DNA from: F23-B02 sp963625655
GTDB taxonomy: Bacteria > Bacillota > Clostridia > Oscillospirales > Oscillospiraceae
Direction: 5' to 3'
Assembly (NCBI GenBank): GCA_963625655.1
Contig: CAVFTS010000010.1
Coordinates: 1-58,635, forward strand
Length of the DNA: 58,635 bases
The notes beneath the pieces were generated by a model, which did not search any database, had not been told where the DNA came from, and saw nothing but the letters and a program-made list of their open reading frames with translations. This document shows positions 1-6,626 of the stretch, piece after piece. The position numbers and the translations under genes were made by a program. Position 1 is the stretch's first letter, and the number at the start of each line of letters is the position of its first letter.

Positions 1-83
1 CCGGTCAGGGCGTTGAACAGGGTCGTTTTACCGCTGTTCGGGTTGCCCGCAAGGGCAATTTTGATTTCTTTTTCCTTACTCAT
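1..83 (-). CDS. feoB: FeoB ferrous iron transporter, N-terminal fragment
   Basis: Only the first 27 or so codons are in the window; the gene runs off the left edge. The reading frame starts at the ATG at 83-81 and gives a short basic leader followed by the G1/P-loop GNPNSGKTTLFNALTG, the nucleotide-binding start of the FeoB G-protein domain. FeoB is the inner-membrane Fe(II) permease whose cytosolic G domain gates uptake. It begins directly after the stop codon of feoA, so the two are co-transcribed and probably translationally coupled. The family call rests on the P-loop plus the feoA context; the membrane part cannot be seen. Confidence 0.9.
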   Translation of the reverse strand, partial: MSKEKEIKIALAGNPNSGKTTLFNALT

Positions 84-305
84 TTATTCCACCTCGATCA
101 TTTCTGCGTCTGCCTTACGCAGCGACAGCTCGTAGCCTCTCACGGTCAGCTCGATGGGATCTCCGAGCGGAGCGACCTTGCGAACATAGATCTCGGCGCC
201 CTTGGTGATTCCCATGTCCATGATGCGGCGCTTTATGGCGCCCTCTCCGTGGAGCTTTTTGACGGCGACGGTTTCGCCGATCTTAACATCTCTCAGTGTT
301 TTCAT
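84..305 (-). CDS. feoA: FeoA-family ferrous iron transport protein (second copy)
   Basis: A small cytosolic protein of about 73 residues with an SH3-like fold, thought to assist FeoB. It shows the family pattern: MKTLRDVKIGETV start, a KRRIMDMGITKGAEI turn and a VRGYELSLRK end. I chose the ATG at 305 because GAGGAGC lies just upstream; the frame stays open to 350, but those extra residues would overlap the upstream feoA. It sits between another FeoA-like gene and feoB, a common arrangement in Clostridia. Iron control through the boxes at 554-601 is likely. Confidence 0.9.
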   Translation of the reverse strand: MKTLRDVKIGETVAVKKLHGEGAIKRRIMDMGITKGAEIYVRKVAPLGDPIELTVRGYELSLRKADAEMIEVE

Positions 306-318
306 TTCCTTTTGCTCC

Positions 319-531
319 TCATACATATATTTTCTGCGCCATTTCCGCACTGATTGCGATTCTGGCTTCCTTGACTTTGACGATCACGTTCTCGCCGATC
401 GAGTTGAGCACCGTGACGTCGCTCCCGACTACAAAGCCGAGATTTTCAAGATGCTTTTTTACTTCAGGCTTTCCGGCGACTCTTTTGACGGTATTTTGTT
501 CGCCCACACCTGCCAATGTTAAAGGCATCAT
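319..531 (-). CDS. feoA: FeoA-family ferrous iron transport protein (first copy)
   Basis: About 70 residues, starting at one of two adjacent ATG codons (531 or 528). It keeps the FeoA pattern: MPLTLAGVGE opening, then a KKHLENLGFVVGSDVTVL segment and an ARIAISAEMAQKI end. It is the first gene of the leftward feo transcript, whose predicted promoter overlaps two DtxR-type boxes. The two FeoA copies differ clearly from each other, so this is tandem paralogy rather than a recent duplication. They may form a hetero-oligomer with FeoB; that is inference. Confidence 0.88.
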   Translation of the reverse strand: MMPLTLAGVGEQNTVKRVAGKPEVKKHLENLGFVVGSDVTVLNSIGENVIVKVKEARIAISAEMAQKIYV

Positions 532-553
532 TCTCTACCCTTCTCTCATGCGA

Positions 554-601
554 TTAGCGCTGGCTAACCGTTCTCTCGAAAAATCAGTTAGCTCTCGCTA
601 A
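554..601. promoter_or_regulatory. Two DtxR/IdeR-like operator boxes upstream of feoA
   Basis: Two 14-base dyads of the form TTAGC-N4-GCTAA occur at 554-567 (central GCTG) and 588-601 (central TCTC). Their starts are 34 bases apart. They match the half-site style of iron-dependent DtxR/IdeR operators (TTAG..CTAA). They lie in the feo leader and start region, and the DtxR-family gene is 200 bases to the right. Confidence 0.75.
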
Positions 602-610
602 CCTATGATG

Positions 611-638
611 ATAGTAGCACTTTTTTCGCCAAAGTCAA
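611..638 (-). promoter_or_regulatory. feo promoter (TTGACT-16-TACTAT, leftward)
   Basis: On the minus strand TTGACT (638-633) is followed after 16 bases by TACTAT (616-611), about 80 bases upstream of the first feoA. The expected start point near 604 falls at the edge of the operator at 588-601, so a bound repressor would block initiation. Confidence 0.6.
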
Positions 639-673
639 TAGTTTGACGCATTTTTGTAAGCTTGCACAATTGG

Positions 674-687
674 TTAGTCCACGCTAA
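674..687. promoter_or_regulatory. Third DtxR-like operator box
   Basis: TTAG-TCCAC-GCTAA at 674-687, extended by GG and CC outside, is a third copy of the box. It lies upstream of the feo -35 element and about 50 bases upstream of the -35 of the DtxR-type gene. It could act on either or both divergent promoters. Confidence 0.65.
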
Positions 688-739
688 CCCTCTGTTTTGT
701 ACACTATTTCCAAGCCGATTAGTAGGAATTAGACGGTAC

Positions 740-768
740 TTGAAAAATCGGGAAAGACGTGATATAGT
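740..768 (+). promoter_or_regulatory. Promoter of the DtxR-type gene (TTGAAA-17-TATAGT)
   Basis: TTGAAA at 740-745 and TATAGT at 763-768 with a 17-base spacer, 30 bases before the start codon. None of the three clear boxes overlaps it, so autoregulation, if any, would act from a distance. Confidence 0.6.
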
Positions 769-797
769 TTCTTTATTGAATTACAGAGGAGAATAAT

Positions 798-1169
798 ATG
801 AATCTTCAGGAATCCGGGGAAATGTACCTCGAAACCATCTACATACTTTCAAAGCGAATGAGCGACGTTCGGGCGATTGACGTCTGCGAATACATGGGCT
901 ACTCCAAGCCGAGCGTGAGCCGTGCCGTGGGACTGCTCAAAAACGGCGGCTACCTCACCGTTGAGGATAACGGCTACCTCCGTCTGACCGAGGAGGGCCT
1001 GTCCGTCGCAAATAAGATGTACGAACGTCACACCACCCTCACCGGCTTTCTCACCCGTCTCGGCGTTTCGCCGGACGTCGCCGCCGAGGACGCCTGCAAG
1101 ATGGAACACGTCATCAGCGACGAGTCCTTTGATGCGATAAAGCGTCACGTCGCACGCAGTGAAAAGTAA
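798..1169 (+). CDS. DtxR/IdeR-family metal-dependent transcriptional repressor
   Basis: 123 residues: an N-terminal winged helix-turn-helix (about 1-65) and the metal-binding dimerisation domain (about 66-120). There is no C-terminal SH3-like domain, so it is the short MntR-like form. The metal ligands look like those of iron-sensing DtxR rather than manganese-sensing MntR: Met9 in GEMYLE where MntR has Asp, His78, and Cys100-Glu103-His104 in ACKMEHV. Family knowledge says such proteins bind TTAGG-type dyads when loaded with Fe(II). The divergent feo genes and the three TTAG..CTAA boxes make it the likely iron regulator of feo. The start follows AGAGGAG. Confidence 0.9.
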   Translation: MNLQESGEMYLETIYILSKRMSDVRAIDVCEYMGYSKPSVSRAVGLLKNGGYLTVEDNGYLRLTEEGLSVANKMYERHTTLTGFLTRLGVSPDVAAEDACKMEHVISDESFDAIKRHVARSEK

Positions 1170-1182
1170 ACATTATATATGT

Positions 1183-1216
1183 AATGGGCAGCACGTTTGC
1201 TGCCCATTGTTTTTTG
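1183..1216 (+). terminator. Rho-independent terminator after the DtxR-type gene
   Basis: AATGGGCAGC (1183-1192) pairs with GCTGCCCATT (1199-1208) around a six-base loop and is followed by GTTTTTTG. Confidence 0.9.
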
Positions 1217-1259
1217 TGCATTTTTGTCTCTATGCGCAAAGAATTTTTTCATTTTCCTG

Positions 1260-1287
1260 TTGACAAACGCTGCGGCTTGCATATAAT
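1260..1287 (+). promoter_or_regulatory. Consensus promoter of the metal-efflux operon
   Basis: A perfect TTGACA (1260-1265), 16-base spacer and perfect TATAAT (1282-1287). Such a strong promoter fits a gene set held off by a repressor; the ArsR-type operator follows directly at 1294-1307. Confidence 0.85.
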
Positions 1288-1293
1288 AACATA

Positions 1294-1307
1294 TGAACAG
1301 ATGTTCA
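1294..1307. promoter_or_regulatory. ArsR/SmtB-type operator over the transcription start
   Basis: A perfect dyad TGAACA-GA-TGTTCA just downstream of the -10 element. TGAACA/TGTTCA half-sites are the usual targets of SmtB/CadC-like metal sensors. The candidate binder is the ArsR-family product encoded at 3480-3842 at the end of the same gene group. Confidence 0.75.
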
Positions 1308-1337
1308 AATGTTAAAATGTTTCAGGAGGAACATACC

Positions 1338-1556
1338 ATGAAAAAGACCTACAAAATAGACGTTGACTGCGCAAACTGCGCAAACAAAATGGAGCAGGCC
1401 GCAAAGAAGACCGAGGGCGTTTCCGATGCCGTCGTGAATTTCATGGCGCTCAAGATGACCGTTGAATTTGAGGAGGGTGCAGTCCCCGCCGAGGTCATGA
1501 AGAAGGTTCTGTCAAATTGCAAGAAGGTTGAGGACGACTGCGAGATATATCTCTGA
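1338..1556 (+). CDS. Stand-alone heavy-metal-associated (HMA) domain protein
   Basis: 72 residues when started at the ATG at 1338, which follows AGGAGG; the frame is open from 1293 but those codons cover the operator. It is a single ferredoxin-like HMA domain. The usual GMxCxxC metal loop is replaced by DCANCANKME, the aspartate-containing CxxC loop typical of Zn(II)/Cd(II)-type domains. The P-type ATPase that follows 12 bases later lacks an N-terminal HMA domain, so this protein probably supplies it in trans as a metallochaperone. That role is inference from the split. Confidence 0.85.
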   Translation: MKKTYKIDVDCANCANKMEQAAKKTEGVSDAVVNFMALKMTVEFEEGAVPAEVMKKVLSNCKKVEDDCEIYL

Positions 1557-1568
1557 TAGGTGATCCGT

Positions 1569-3428
1569 ATGAATAAGAAGCAAAAGAAAATGCTGCTGCG
1601 GATAATCGCAGCGACGGCGCTGGCTCTCTTATCTCTTATCCCGGCGCTTGAAGGCACACCCGAAAAGCTGCTGTTTTTCGCCTGCTACCTCGTTATCGGC
1701 TATGACATTCTGATAAAGGCGTTCAAGGGCGTTCTTAATCGTCAGCCCTTCGACGAGAACTTTCTGATGGCGGTTGCGACCGTCGGCGCAATTGCGCTCG
1801 GCGACTATGCCGAGGGTGCGATGGTTATGCTGTTCTATCAGATCGGTGAGCTGTTCCAGAGCTACGCCGTCGGCAAAAGCCGCAGGAGCATCAGTCAGCT
1901 TATGGACATCCGTCCCGACTACGCCAACATCGAGGGCGAGGACGGTGAGCTTATAAAGATCGACCCCGACGAGGTCGCCGTCGGCACCGTCATCGTGGTG
2001 CGCCCCGGCGAGAAGATCCCCATCGACGGCGTCGTGACCGAGGGCGTGTCCTCGCTCAACACGGGTGCGCTGACCGGTGAGAGTCTCCCCCGTGACGTGA
2101 AGCCCGGCGACGAGGTGATAAGCGGCTGCATCAATCTGAGCGGTCTTTTGAAGATCCGCACCGAGAAGGAATTCGGAGAATCCACGGTGTCGAAGATCCT
2201 CGACCTCGTCGAAAACGCAGGCTCCAGAAAATCCCGCTCCGAGAACTTCATCTCCCGCTTTGCAAGGATCTACACCCCTGCGGTGTGCATCTCGGCGCTC
2301 CTGCTTGCGATTATACCTCCGCTGGTTCGGCTCATCGGCGGCGGCAGCCCCGACTGGGGCGACTGGCTGTACAGGGCGCTGACGCTGCTTGTCATAAGCT
2401 GCCCCTGTGCGCTCGTCATCAGCATTCCGCTCAGCTTCTTTGCCGGCATCGGCGGCGCAAGCCGTGCGGGTGTTCTGATAAAAGGCTCCAACTACATGGA
2501 GACCCTGTCCAAGGTGAACCGTGTGGTATTTGACAAGACCGGTACTCTCACTCAGGGCGTGTTCCGTGTCAGTGAGCTTTGCCCCGTGGGTATATCGGAC
2601 GGCAAGCTCCTTGAGTATGCCGCCCTTGCCGAAAGCTTTTCGACTCACCCCATAAGCCGCAGCTTGTGTGAGGCGTGGGGGCAGGAGATCGACAAAAGCC
2701 GTATAAGCGACGTGCGTGAGATAAGCGGCAGAGGCGTCTGCGCAAAGATCGACGGAGTTGAGGTCGCAGCCGGAAACGCAAAGCTCATGGCGGAGCTTAA
2801 CATCGACTGCACCGAGGCCGCAAGGGTCGGCACCGTGGTGCATATTGCGATAGACGGCGCCTACGCCGGACACATACTCATCTCCGACAGCGCAAAGCCC
2901 GGTGCGGCTCAGGCGATAGCCGATCTGCGCAAGGTCGGCGTCTCGAAGGTGGCAATGCTGACCGGCGACGCCGACGAGGTCGGCAAGAGCGTTGCCTCTC
3001 GGCTCGGCATAGACGAGGCGTACTGTGAGCTGCTCCCCGCCGACAAGGTGAAAAAGGTCGAGGACTTCCTCGCAAGCGGCGACAAGCTCGCCTTCGTCGG
3101 CGACGGCATCAACGACGCTCCCGTGCTTTCAAGGGCGGACGTGGGTATCGCAATGGGCGCTCTCGGCTCCGACGCTGCGATAGAAGCCGCCGACATGGTG
3201 CTTATGGACGACGACCCCCGCAAGCTCGTCACCGCCATTCGTATCTCGAAAAAGTGTCTGCGCATCGTCTATGAAAACATCGTGTTTGCGCTCGGTATAA
3301 AGCTCGTGTGCCTCGTTTTGGGCGCTCTCGGCATTGCGGATATGTGGCTTGCGATTTTCGCCGACGTCGGTGTCATGGTCATCGCCGTACTCAATGCAAT
3401 CCGTGCGCTGAACGTAAAAAATCTGTGA
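1569..3428 (+). CDS. P1B-type heavy-metal-translocating ATPase (Zn/Cd/Pb type)
   Basis: About 619 residues; the ATG at 1569 after AGGTGAT is preferred over the upstream GTG at 1560. Visible motifs are the actuator TGES (near residue 173), the CPC metal-binding triplet in the sixth membrane helix (278-280), the phosphorylated Asp in DKTGTLT (322), a histidine-proline pair (STHPISRS) and GDGINDAP (about 511). CPC with the HP loop is the P1B-2 signature for export of Zn(II), Cd(II) or Pb(II). There is no N-terminal metal-binding domain; the preceding small HMA gene fits that gap. The last helices continue to the C-terminus without an added domain. Confidence 0.95.
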   Translation: MNKKQKKMLLRIIAATALALLSLIPALEGTPEKLLFFACYLVIGYDILIKAFKGVLNRQPFDENFLMAVATVGAIALGDYAEGAMVMLFYQIGELFQSYAVGKSRRSISQLMDIRPDYANIEGEDGELIKIDPDEVAVGTVIVVRPGEKIPIDGVVTEGVSSLNTGALTGESLPRDVKPGDEVISGCINLSGLLKIRTEKEFGESTVSKILDLVENAGSRKSRSENFISRFARIYTPAVCISALLLAIIPPLVRLIGGGSPDWGDWLYRALTLLVISCPCALVISIPLSFFAGIGGASRAGVLIKGSNYMETLSKVNRVVFDKTGTLTQGVFRVSELCPVGISDGKLLEYAALAESFSTHPISRSLCEAWGQEIDKSRISDVREISGRGVCAKIDGVEVAAGNAKLMAELNIDCTEAARVGTVVHIAIDGAYAGHILISDSAKPGAAQAIADLRKVGVSKVAMLTGDADEVGKSVASRLGIDEAYCELLPADKVKKVEDFLASGDKLAFVGDGINDAPVLSRADVGIAMGALGSDAAIEAADMVLMDDDPRKLVTAIRISKKCLRIVYENIVFALGIKLVCLVLGALGIADMWLAIFADVGVMVIAVLNAIRALNVKNL

Positions 3429-3479
3429 CGGCTACGTCGAAACGTGCTATAATATGAAAAAAATCCCGGAGGTATTTAC

Positions 3480-3842
3480 ATGAATAACGAACACACAAGC
3501 GAATGCTGCGAGACCCCGGAGGTACACTCCGAGCTGCTCAAGATCATCAGCGAAAAAATGCCCCCGGAGGAAAAGCTCTTCGACCTTGCGGAGCTGTTCC
3601 GTGTGTTCGGAGACACAACGAGAATGCGTATCCTGTTCGTGCTGTTTGAGGCGGAGGTCTGCGTCTGCGACCTCGCTGCGGCGCTCAACATGACGCAGTC
3701 GGCAATATCGCACCAGCTCAATCAGCTCAAGCGCAGCAAGCTCGTAAAGAGCAGGCGTGAGGGCAAGTCGGTGTTCTACTCGCTTGCCGACGACCATGTC
3801 CGCACCATCGTAAGTCAAGGCATGGAGCATATCGACGAGTAA
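3480..3842 (+). CDS. ArsR/SmtB-family metal-sensing repressor (CadC-like)
   Basis: 120 residues with the winged-helix LAAALNMTQSAISHQLNQLK recognition region. Candidate metal ligands: Cys residues near the N-terminus (ECCE), CVCDLA in the helix preceding the reader helix as in CadC/ArsR, and a C-terminal DDHVRTIVSQGMEHIDE matching the alpha-5 Asp-x-His...His-x-x-Glu zinc site of SmtB/CzrA. Having both site types suggests a CadC-like sensor. It follows the ATPase by 51 bases with its own CGGAGG site; a TATAAT at 3448-3453 may be a weak internal promoter. It most likely binds 1294-1307. Confidence 0.92.
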   Translation: MNNEHTSECCETPEVHSELLKIISEKMPPEEKLFDLAELFRVFGDTTRMRILFVLFEAEVCVCDLAAALNMTQSAISHQLNQLKRSKLVKSRREGKSVFYSLADDHVRTIVSQGMEHIDE

Positions 3843-3860
3843 TAATCTCAAAACGCACCA

Positions 3861-3894
3861 ACGCCCATGCGGGGTTTGCCGCATGGGCGTTTTT
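3861..3894. terminator. Terminator between arsR-type gene and LysR gene
   Basis: A perfect 12-base stem (ACGCCCATGCGG with CCGCATGGGCGT, 3861-3890) with a six-base loop and a T run on the plus strand; usable by both converging transcripts. Confidence 0.92.
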
Positions 3895-3905
3895 ACATTC
3901 GCTAT

Positions 3906-4781
3906 TCACTTAGACTCCGTGACCCACTTTATGATATAGTCGGCAAAGCGCTTCGTCGCAGGACTTTGACGGCTTATCTCCGGCATCGCAAGGGCGATCG
4001 TCCGCTTCGACGGCGGCACAAGCTCCCGTATCTCAAGGTCGTCGTGCCGACCCTTCAAAAGCAGCTCCGGCATTATGGATATGCCTAAGCCCTGCTCCAC
4101 CATTGCGATTATCGCATAGTCGTCCTTCGTCGAAAAGCGCACCTTCGGCTCGATGCCCGCCGATGCGAGCGCACGTCTGGCATCGTGGTTTGAGGTCTCA
4201 AGCAGCGTTATAAACGGCTCATTTTCGCATTCCACGAGCGGGAACTTCGGGTACGACGCAAACTTGTGGTCGTGCGGCAGTATGGCAAGAAGCCTGTCCT
4301 CCATGAGCGGGATGCTTTCGCAGGAGAGCTTGTTCGGCACGGTCACGAAGCCGAGATCGACAAGCCCCTGCTCTATCCACTCCTCGACGTCGTAGTAGTC
4401 ACCGTTTAAAAGCTTTATGTCCACGTTCGGGAAGTCACGGCGAAATTCCTTTATGACGCCCGGCAGCCAGTGGACGGCGACGGATGTGAATGCGCCGATG
4501 CGCACGGTGCCGGAGTCAAGCCCACGTACCGCACTGACCGTCTGCCGGAGCTGCTCCGAATAGTTCAGGATTGCCCTCAGCGGCGGCATTATCCGCTCGC
4601 CGTCCGGCGTGAGCTTCACCCCCGCTCTTGAACGGGTCACGACGGCAAAACCGAAGTCCTCCTCAATGCCGCTTATGATGTGACTTACCGCCGACTGCGT
4701 TATTCCAAGCTGCTCCGCCGCCCTTGTAAACGATCCGGTCTCCACCACTTTAGACAAAGTTTCGTACTTGGATATGTTCAT
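3906..4781 (-). CDS. LysR-family transcriptional regulator
   Basis: 291 residues from the ATG at 4781, chosen because GGAG lies nine bases upstream and the protein then opens with the standard MNISKYETL; the frame is open to 4796. Residues 1-60 form the winged HTH (FTRAAEQLGITQSAVSHII) and about 90-290 the periplasmic-binding-like effector domain. It is transcribed away from the Na+/solute symporter at 4953-6494 and probably controls it, possibly with proline or another amino acid as effector. That target is inferred from position only. Confidence 0.9.
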   Translation of the reverse strand: MNISKYETLSKVVETGSFTRAAEQLGITQSAVSHIISGIEEDFGFAVVTRSRAGVKLTPDGERIMPPLRAILNYSEQLRQTVSAVRGLDSGTVRIGAFTSVAVHWLPGVIKEFRRDFPNVDIKLLNGDYYDVEEWIEQGLVDLGFVTVPNKLSCESIPLMEDRLLAILPHDHKFASYPKFPLVECENEPFITLLETSNHDARRALASAGIEPKVRFSTKDDYAIIAMVEQGLGISIMPELLLKGRHDDLEIRELVPPSKRTIALAMPEISRQSPATKRFADYIIKWVTESK

Positions 4782-4803
4782 TTTGCTGCACTCCATGAAT
4801 TTC

Positions 4804-4821
4804 TTTCATGCTGACATGAAA
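4804..4821. promoter_or_regulatory. Dyad in the lysR-symporter divergent region
   Basis: TTTCATG-CTGA-CATGAAA is a perfect seven-base inverted repeat 23 bases upstream of the LysR start codon. Its size and place suit a LysR-type autoregulatory site. Confidence 0.5.
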
Positions 4822-4889
4822 ACAATTAAGCATGATAATAATATACCCCACTTTTTTTAAAATGCAAGGCTTTACGGTGATTTTCCGTC

Positions 4890-4918
4890 TTGCGGCGGCA
4901 AAAATCAGCGGCTATAAT
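4890..4918 (+). promoter_or_regulatory. Promoter of the symporter gene
   Basis: TTGCGG (4890-4895), 17-base spacer, TATAAT (4913-4918), 34 bases before the start codon. Confidence 0.6.
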
Positions 4919-4952
4919 TCAACTTGTTTTTCAATGATAAGGAGAAATCACT

Positions 4953-6494
4953 ATGGGTTCCACGGAAATTTTAATGCTTGTTTCAATATGCGTATACCTT
5001 GTCGGTATGCTCATCATCGGTCTTGTGTACTCAAAGAATCAGACCAGCGCAGCGGAGTTCTACCTCGGCGGCAGACGTCTCGGGCCTCTGGTCACGGCGC
5101 TGTCCACGGAAGCCTCCGACATGAGCGCATGGCTGCTCATGGGTGTTCCGGGTCTTGCGTTCTTCTGCGGCATCGCAGAGGCGAGCTGGACCGCTCTCGG
5201 TCTCATAATCGGCACATACCTTAACTGGCTGTTCGTCGCAAAGCGTCTGCGCCGCTACTCGGTCAAGGTCGGCGCCATAACCATCCCCGACTTTCTCGCA
5301 CGCCGCTTCCATGACAAGTCCAAGGTCATCGAGACGCTCGGCGCACTTATGATAATCGTGTTCTTCGTACCCTACACCGCCTCCGGCTTTGTCGCCTGCG
5401 GCAAGCTGTTTCACGGTCTTCTGGGCTTCGACTACACCACCGCAATGATAGTCTCTGCCGCCGTCATCGTGGCGTACACCTCCACCGGCGGCTTCATGGC
5501 GGCATCGGTCACGAGCCTCGTGCAGAGCCTTGTCATGACCGCCACCCTCGTCATCGTCGTCGTGTTCGGCATAAGCTCAGCCGGCGGTTGGGATCAGGTC
5601 GCACAGAACGCAAAGGAGATCCCCGGCTACCTCGATATGTTCACGAGAACGGCAATCGACGGCAGCGGCGCAAAGGCGTACAATCCCCTCGACATCGCCG
5701 GTACCCTTGCATGGGCGCTGGGCTACTTCGGCATGCCCCACATACTCACCCACTTCATGGCGGCAAGCGACGAAAAGAAGCTTTCCACCTCCCGCAGAGT
5801 CGGCACCGTGTGGGTCATCATCTCCCTCGGCACCGCAGTCGTCATCGGCATCGTCGGCTACGGCATGGCAAAGGCGGGTGCCATTGAAATGTTCGGCAGC
5901 TCATCTGCCGCCGAGAACCTCATCCCCGCAGTTGCGGAGCTTATCGCCCAGAACGGTGCCCTGTTTGCGATACTTGCGGGCGTCCTGCTTGCGGGCATAC
6001 TTGCGGCAACGATGTCCACCGCCGACGCTCAGCTTCTCGCTGCGGCCTCCGGTGTCACGCATAACCTTCTGACCGACGTGTTCGGCGTAAAGATGTCCGA
6101 CAAGAAGACCATGCTCATCGCCCGCATAGCGGTCATCTGCATAGCGATACTCGGCATACTGTTTGCCCTCGACCCCGAAAGCTCGATATTCAAGATCGTG
6201 TCCTTTGCGTGGGCGGGCTTCGGTGCGACCTTCGGCCCCGTAATGCTGTTTGGCCTGTTCTGGAAGCGCTGCAACCGCTTCGGTGCAATCGCCGGAATGT
6301 TCGGCGGCGCCGCAACCGTGTTCATTTGGAAGTATGCGATTGCCCCCCTCGGCGGCATCCTCAGCATCTACGAGCTGCTGCCCGCCTTCGTGGTTTCGAG
6401 CCTGCTCATCGTCATTGTGTCGCTCCTCACCCCCGCACCCGACGCCGAGATTACGGCGGAGTTCGACGCCGTCAAAGCCGCAAAGCAATTGTAA
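4953..6494 (+). CDS. putP: Sodium/proline-type symporter (SSS family)
   Basis: 513 residues, with about 13 hydrophobic segments. The N-terminal half carries the family hallmarks: FYLGGRRLGPLVTALSTEAS followed by DMSAWLLMG, matching the Na+-site region of PutP (first helix bends and TM2). It imports an amino acid, probably proline, with Na+ at the plasma membrane. No proline-utilisation enzymes are nearby, so the substrate is not certain; pantothenate and other SSS members are alternatives. The start follows AAGGAG and the gene ends in a strong shared terminator. Confidence 0.9.
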   Translation: MGSTEILMLVSICVYLVGMLIIGLVYSKNQTSAAEFYLGGRRLGPLVTALSTEASDMSAWLLMGVPGLAFFCGIAEASWTALGLIIGTYLNWLFVAKRLRRYSVKVGAITIPDFLARRFHDKSKVIETLGALMIIVFFVPYTASGFVACGKLFHGLLGFDYTTAMIVSAAVIVAYTSTGGFMAASVTSLVQSLVMTATLVIVVVFGISSAGGWDQVAQNAKEIPGYLDMFTRTAIDGSGAKAYNPLDIAGTLAWALGYFGMPHILTHFMAASDEKKLSTSRRVGTVWVIISLGTAVVIGIVGYGMAKAGAIEMFGSSSAAENLIPAVAELIAQNGALFAILAGVLLAGILAATMSTADAQLLAAASGVTHNLLTDVFGVKMSDKKTMLIARIAVICIAILGILFALDPESSIFKIVSFAWAGFGATFGPVMLFGLFWKRCNRFGAIAGMFGGAATVFIWKYAIAPLGGILSIYELLPAFVVSSLLIVIVSLLTPAPDAEITAEFDAVKAAKQL

Positions 6495-6524
6495 TCGTAA
6501 TCGAAAAACAACGCTATGCTCGTC

Positions 6525-6576
6525 AAAAAGCCTGAGTTATGTGAAACAAATTTTCACATAACTCAGGCTTTTTTTC
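6525..6576. terminator. Long bidirectional terminator after the symporter gene
   Basis: AAAAAGCCTGAGTTATGTGA pairs with its complement ending near 6573 around a short AT loop, flanked by A and T runs on both sides. It terminates the rightward transcript and can also serve the leftward argS transcript. Confidence 0.93.
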
Positions 6577-6590
6577 AGACTGTCAAAGAA

Positions 6591-6625
6591 CCCGATGCTT
6601 TGCAATTGCAAAGCATCGGGGTTTT
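6591..6625. terminator. Second hairpin, argS side
   Basis: A perfect 30-base palindrome (arms CCCGATGCTTTGCAA and its complement, 6591-6620) followed by GTTTTATT on the plus strand. Placed just past the argS stop codon. Confidence 0.8.
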
Positions 6626-6626
6626 A

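Noticed and set aside
1293..1337. ATG at 1293 as start of the HMA protein
   Set aside because: It lies at the transcription start and inside the operator; the ATG at 1338 follows AGGAGG.
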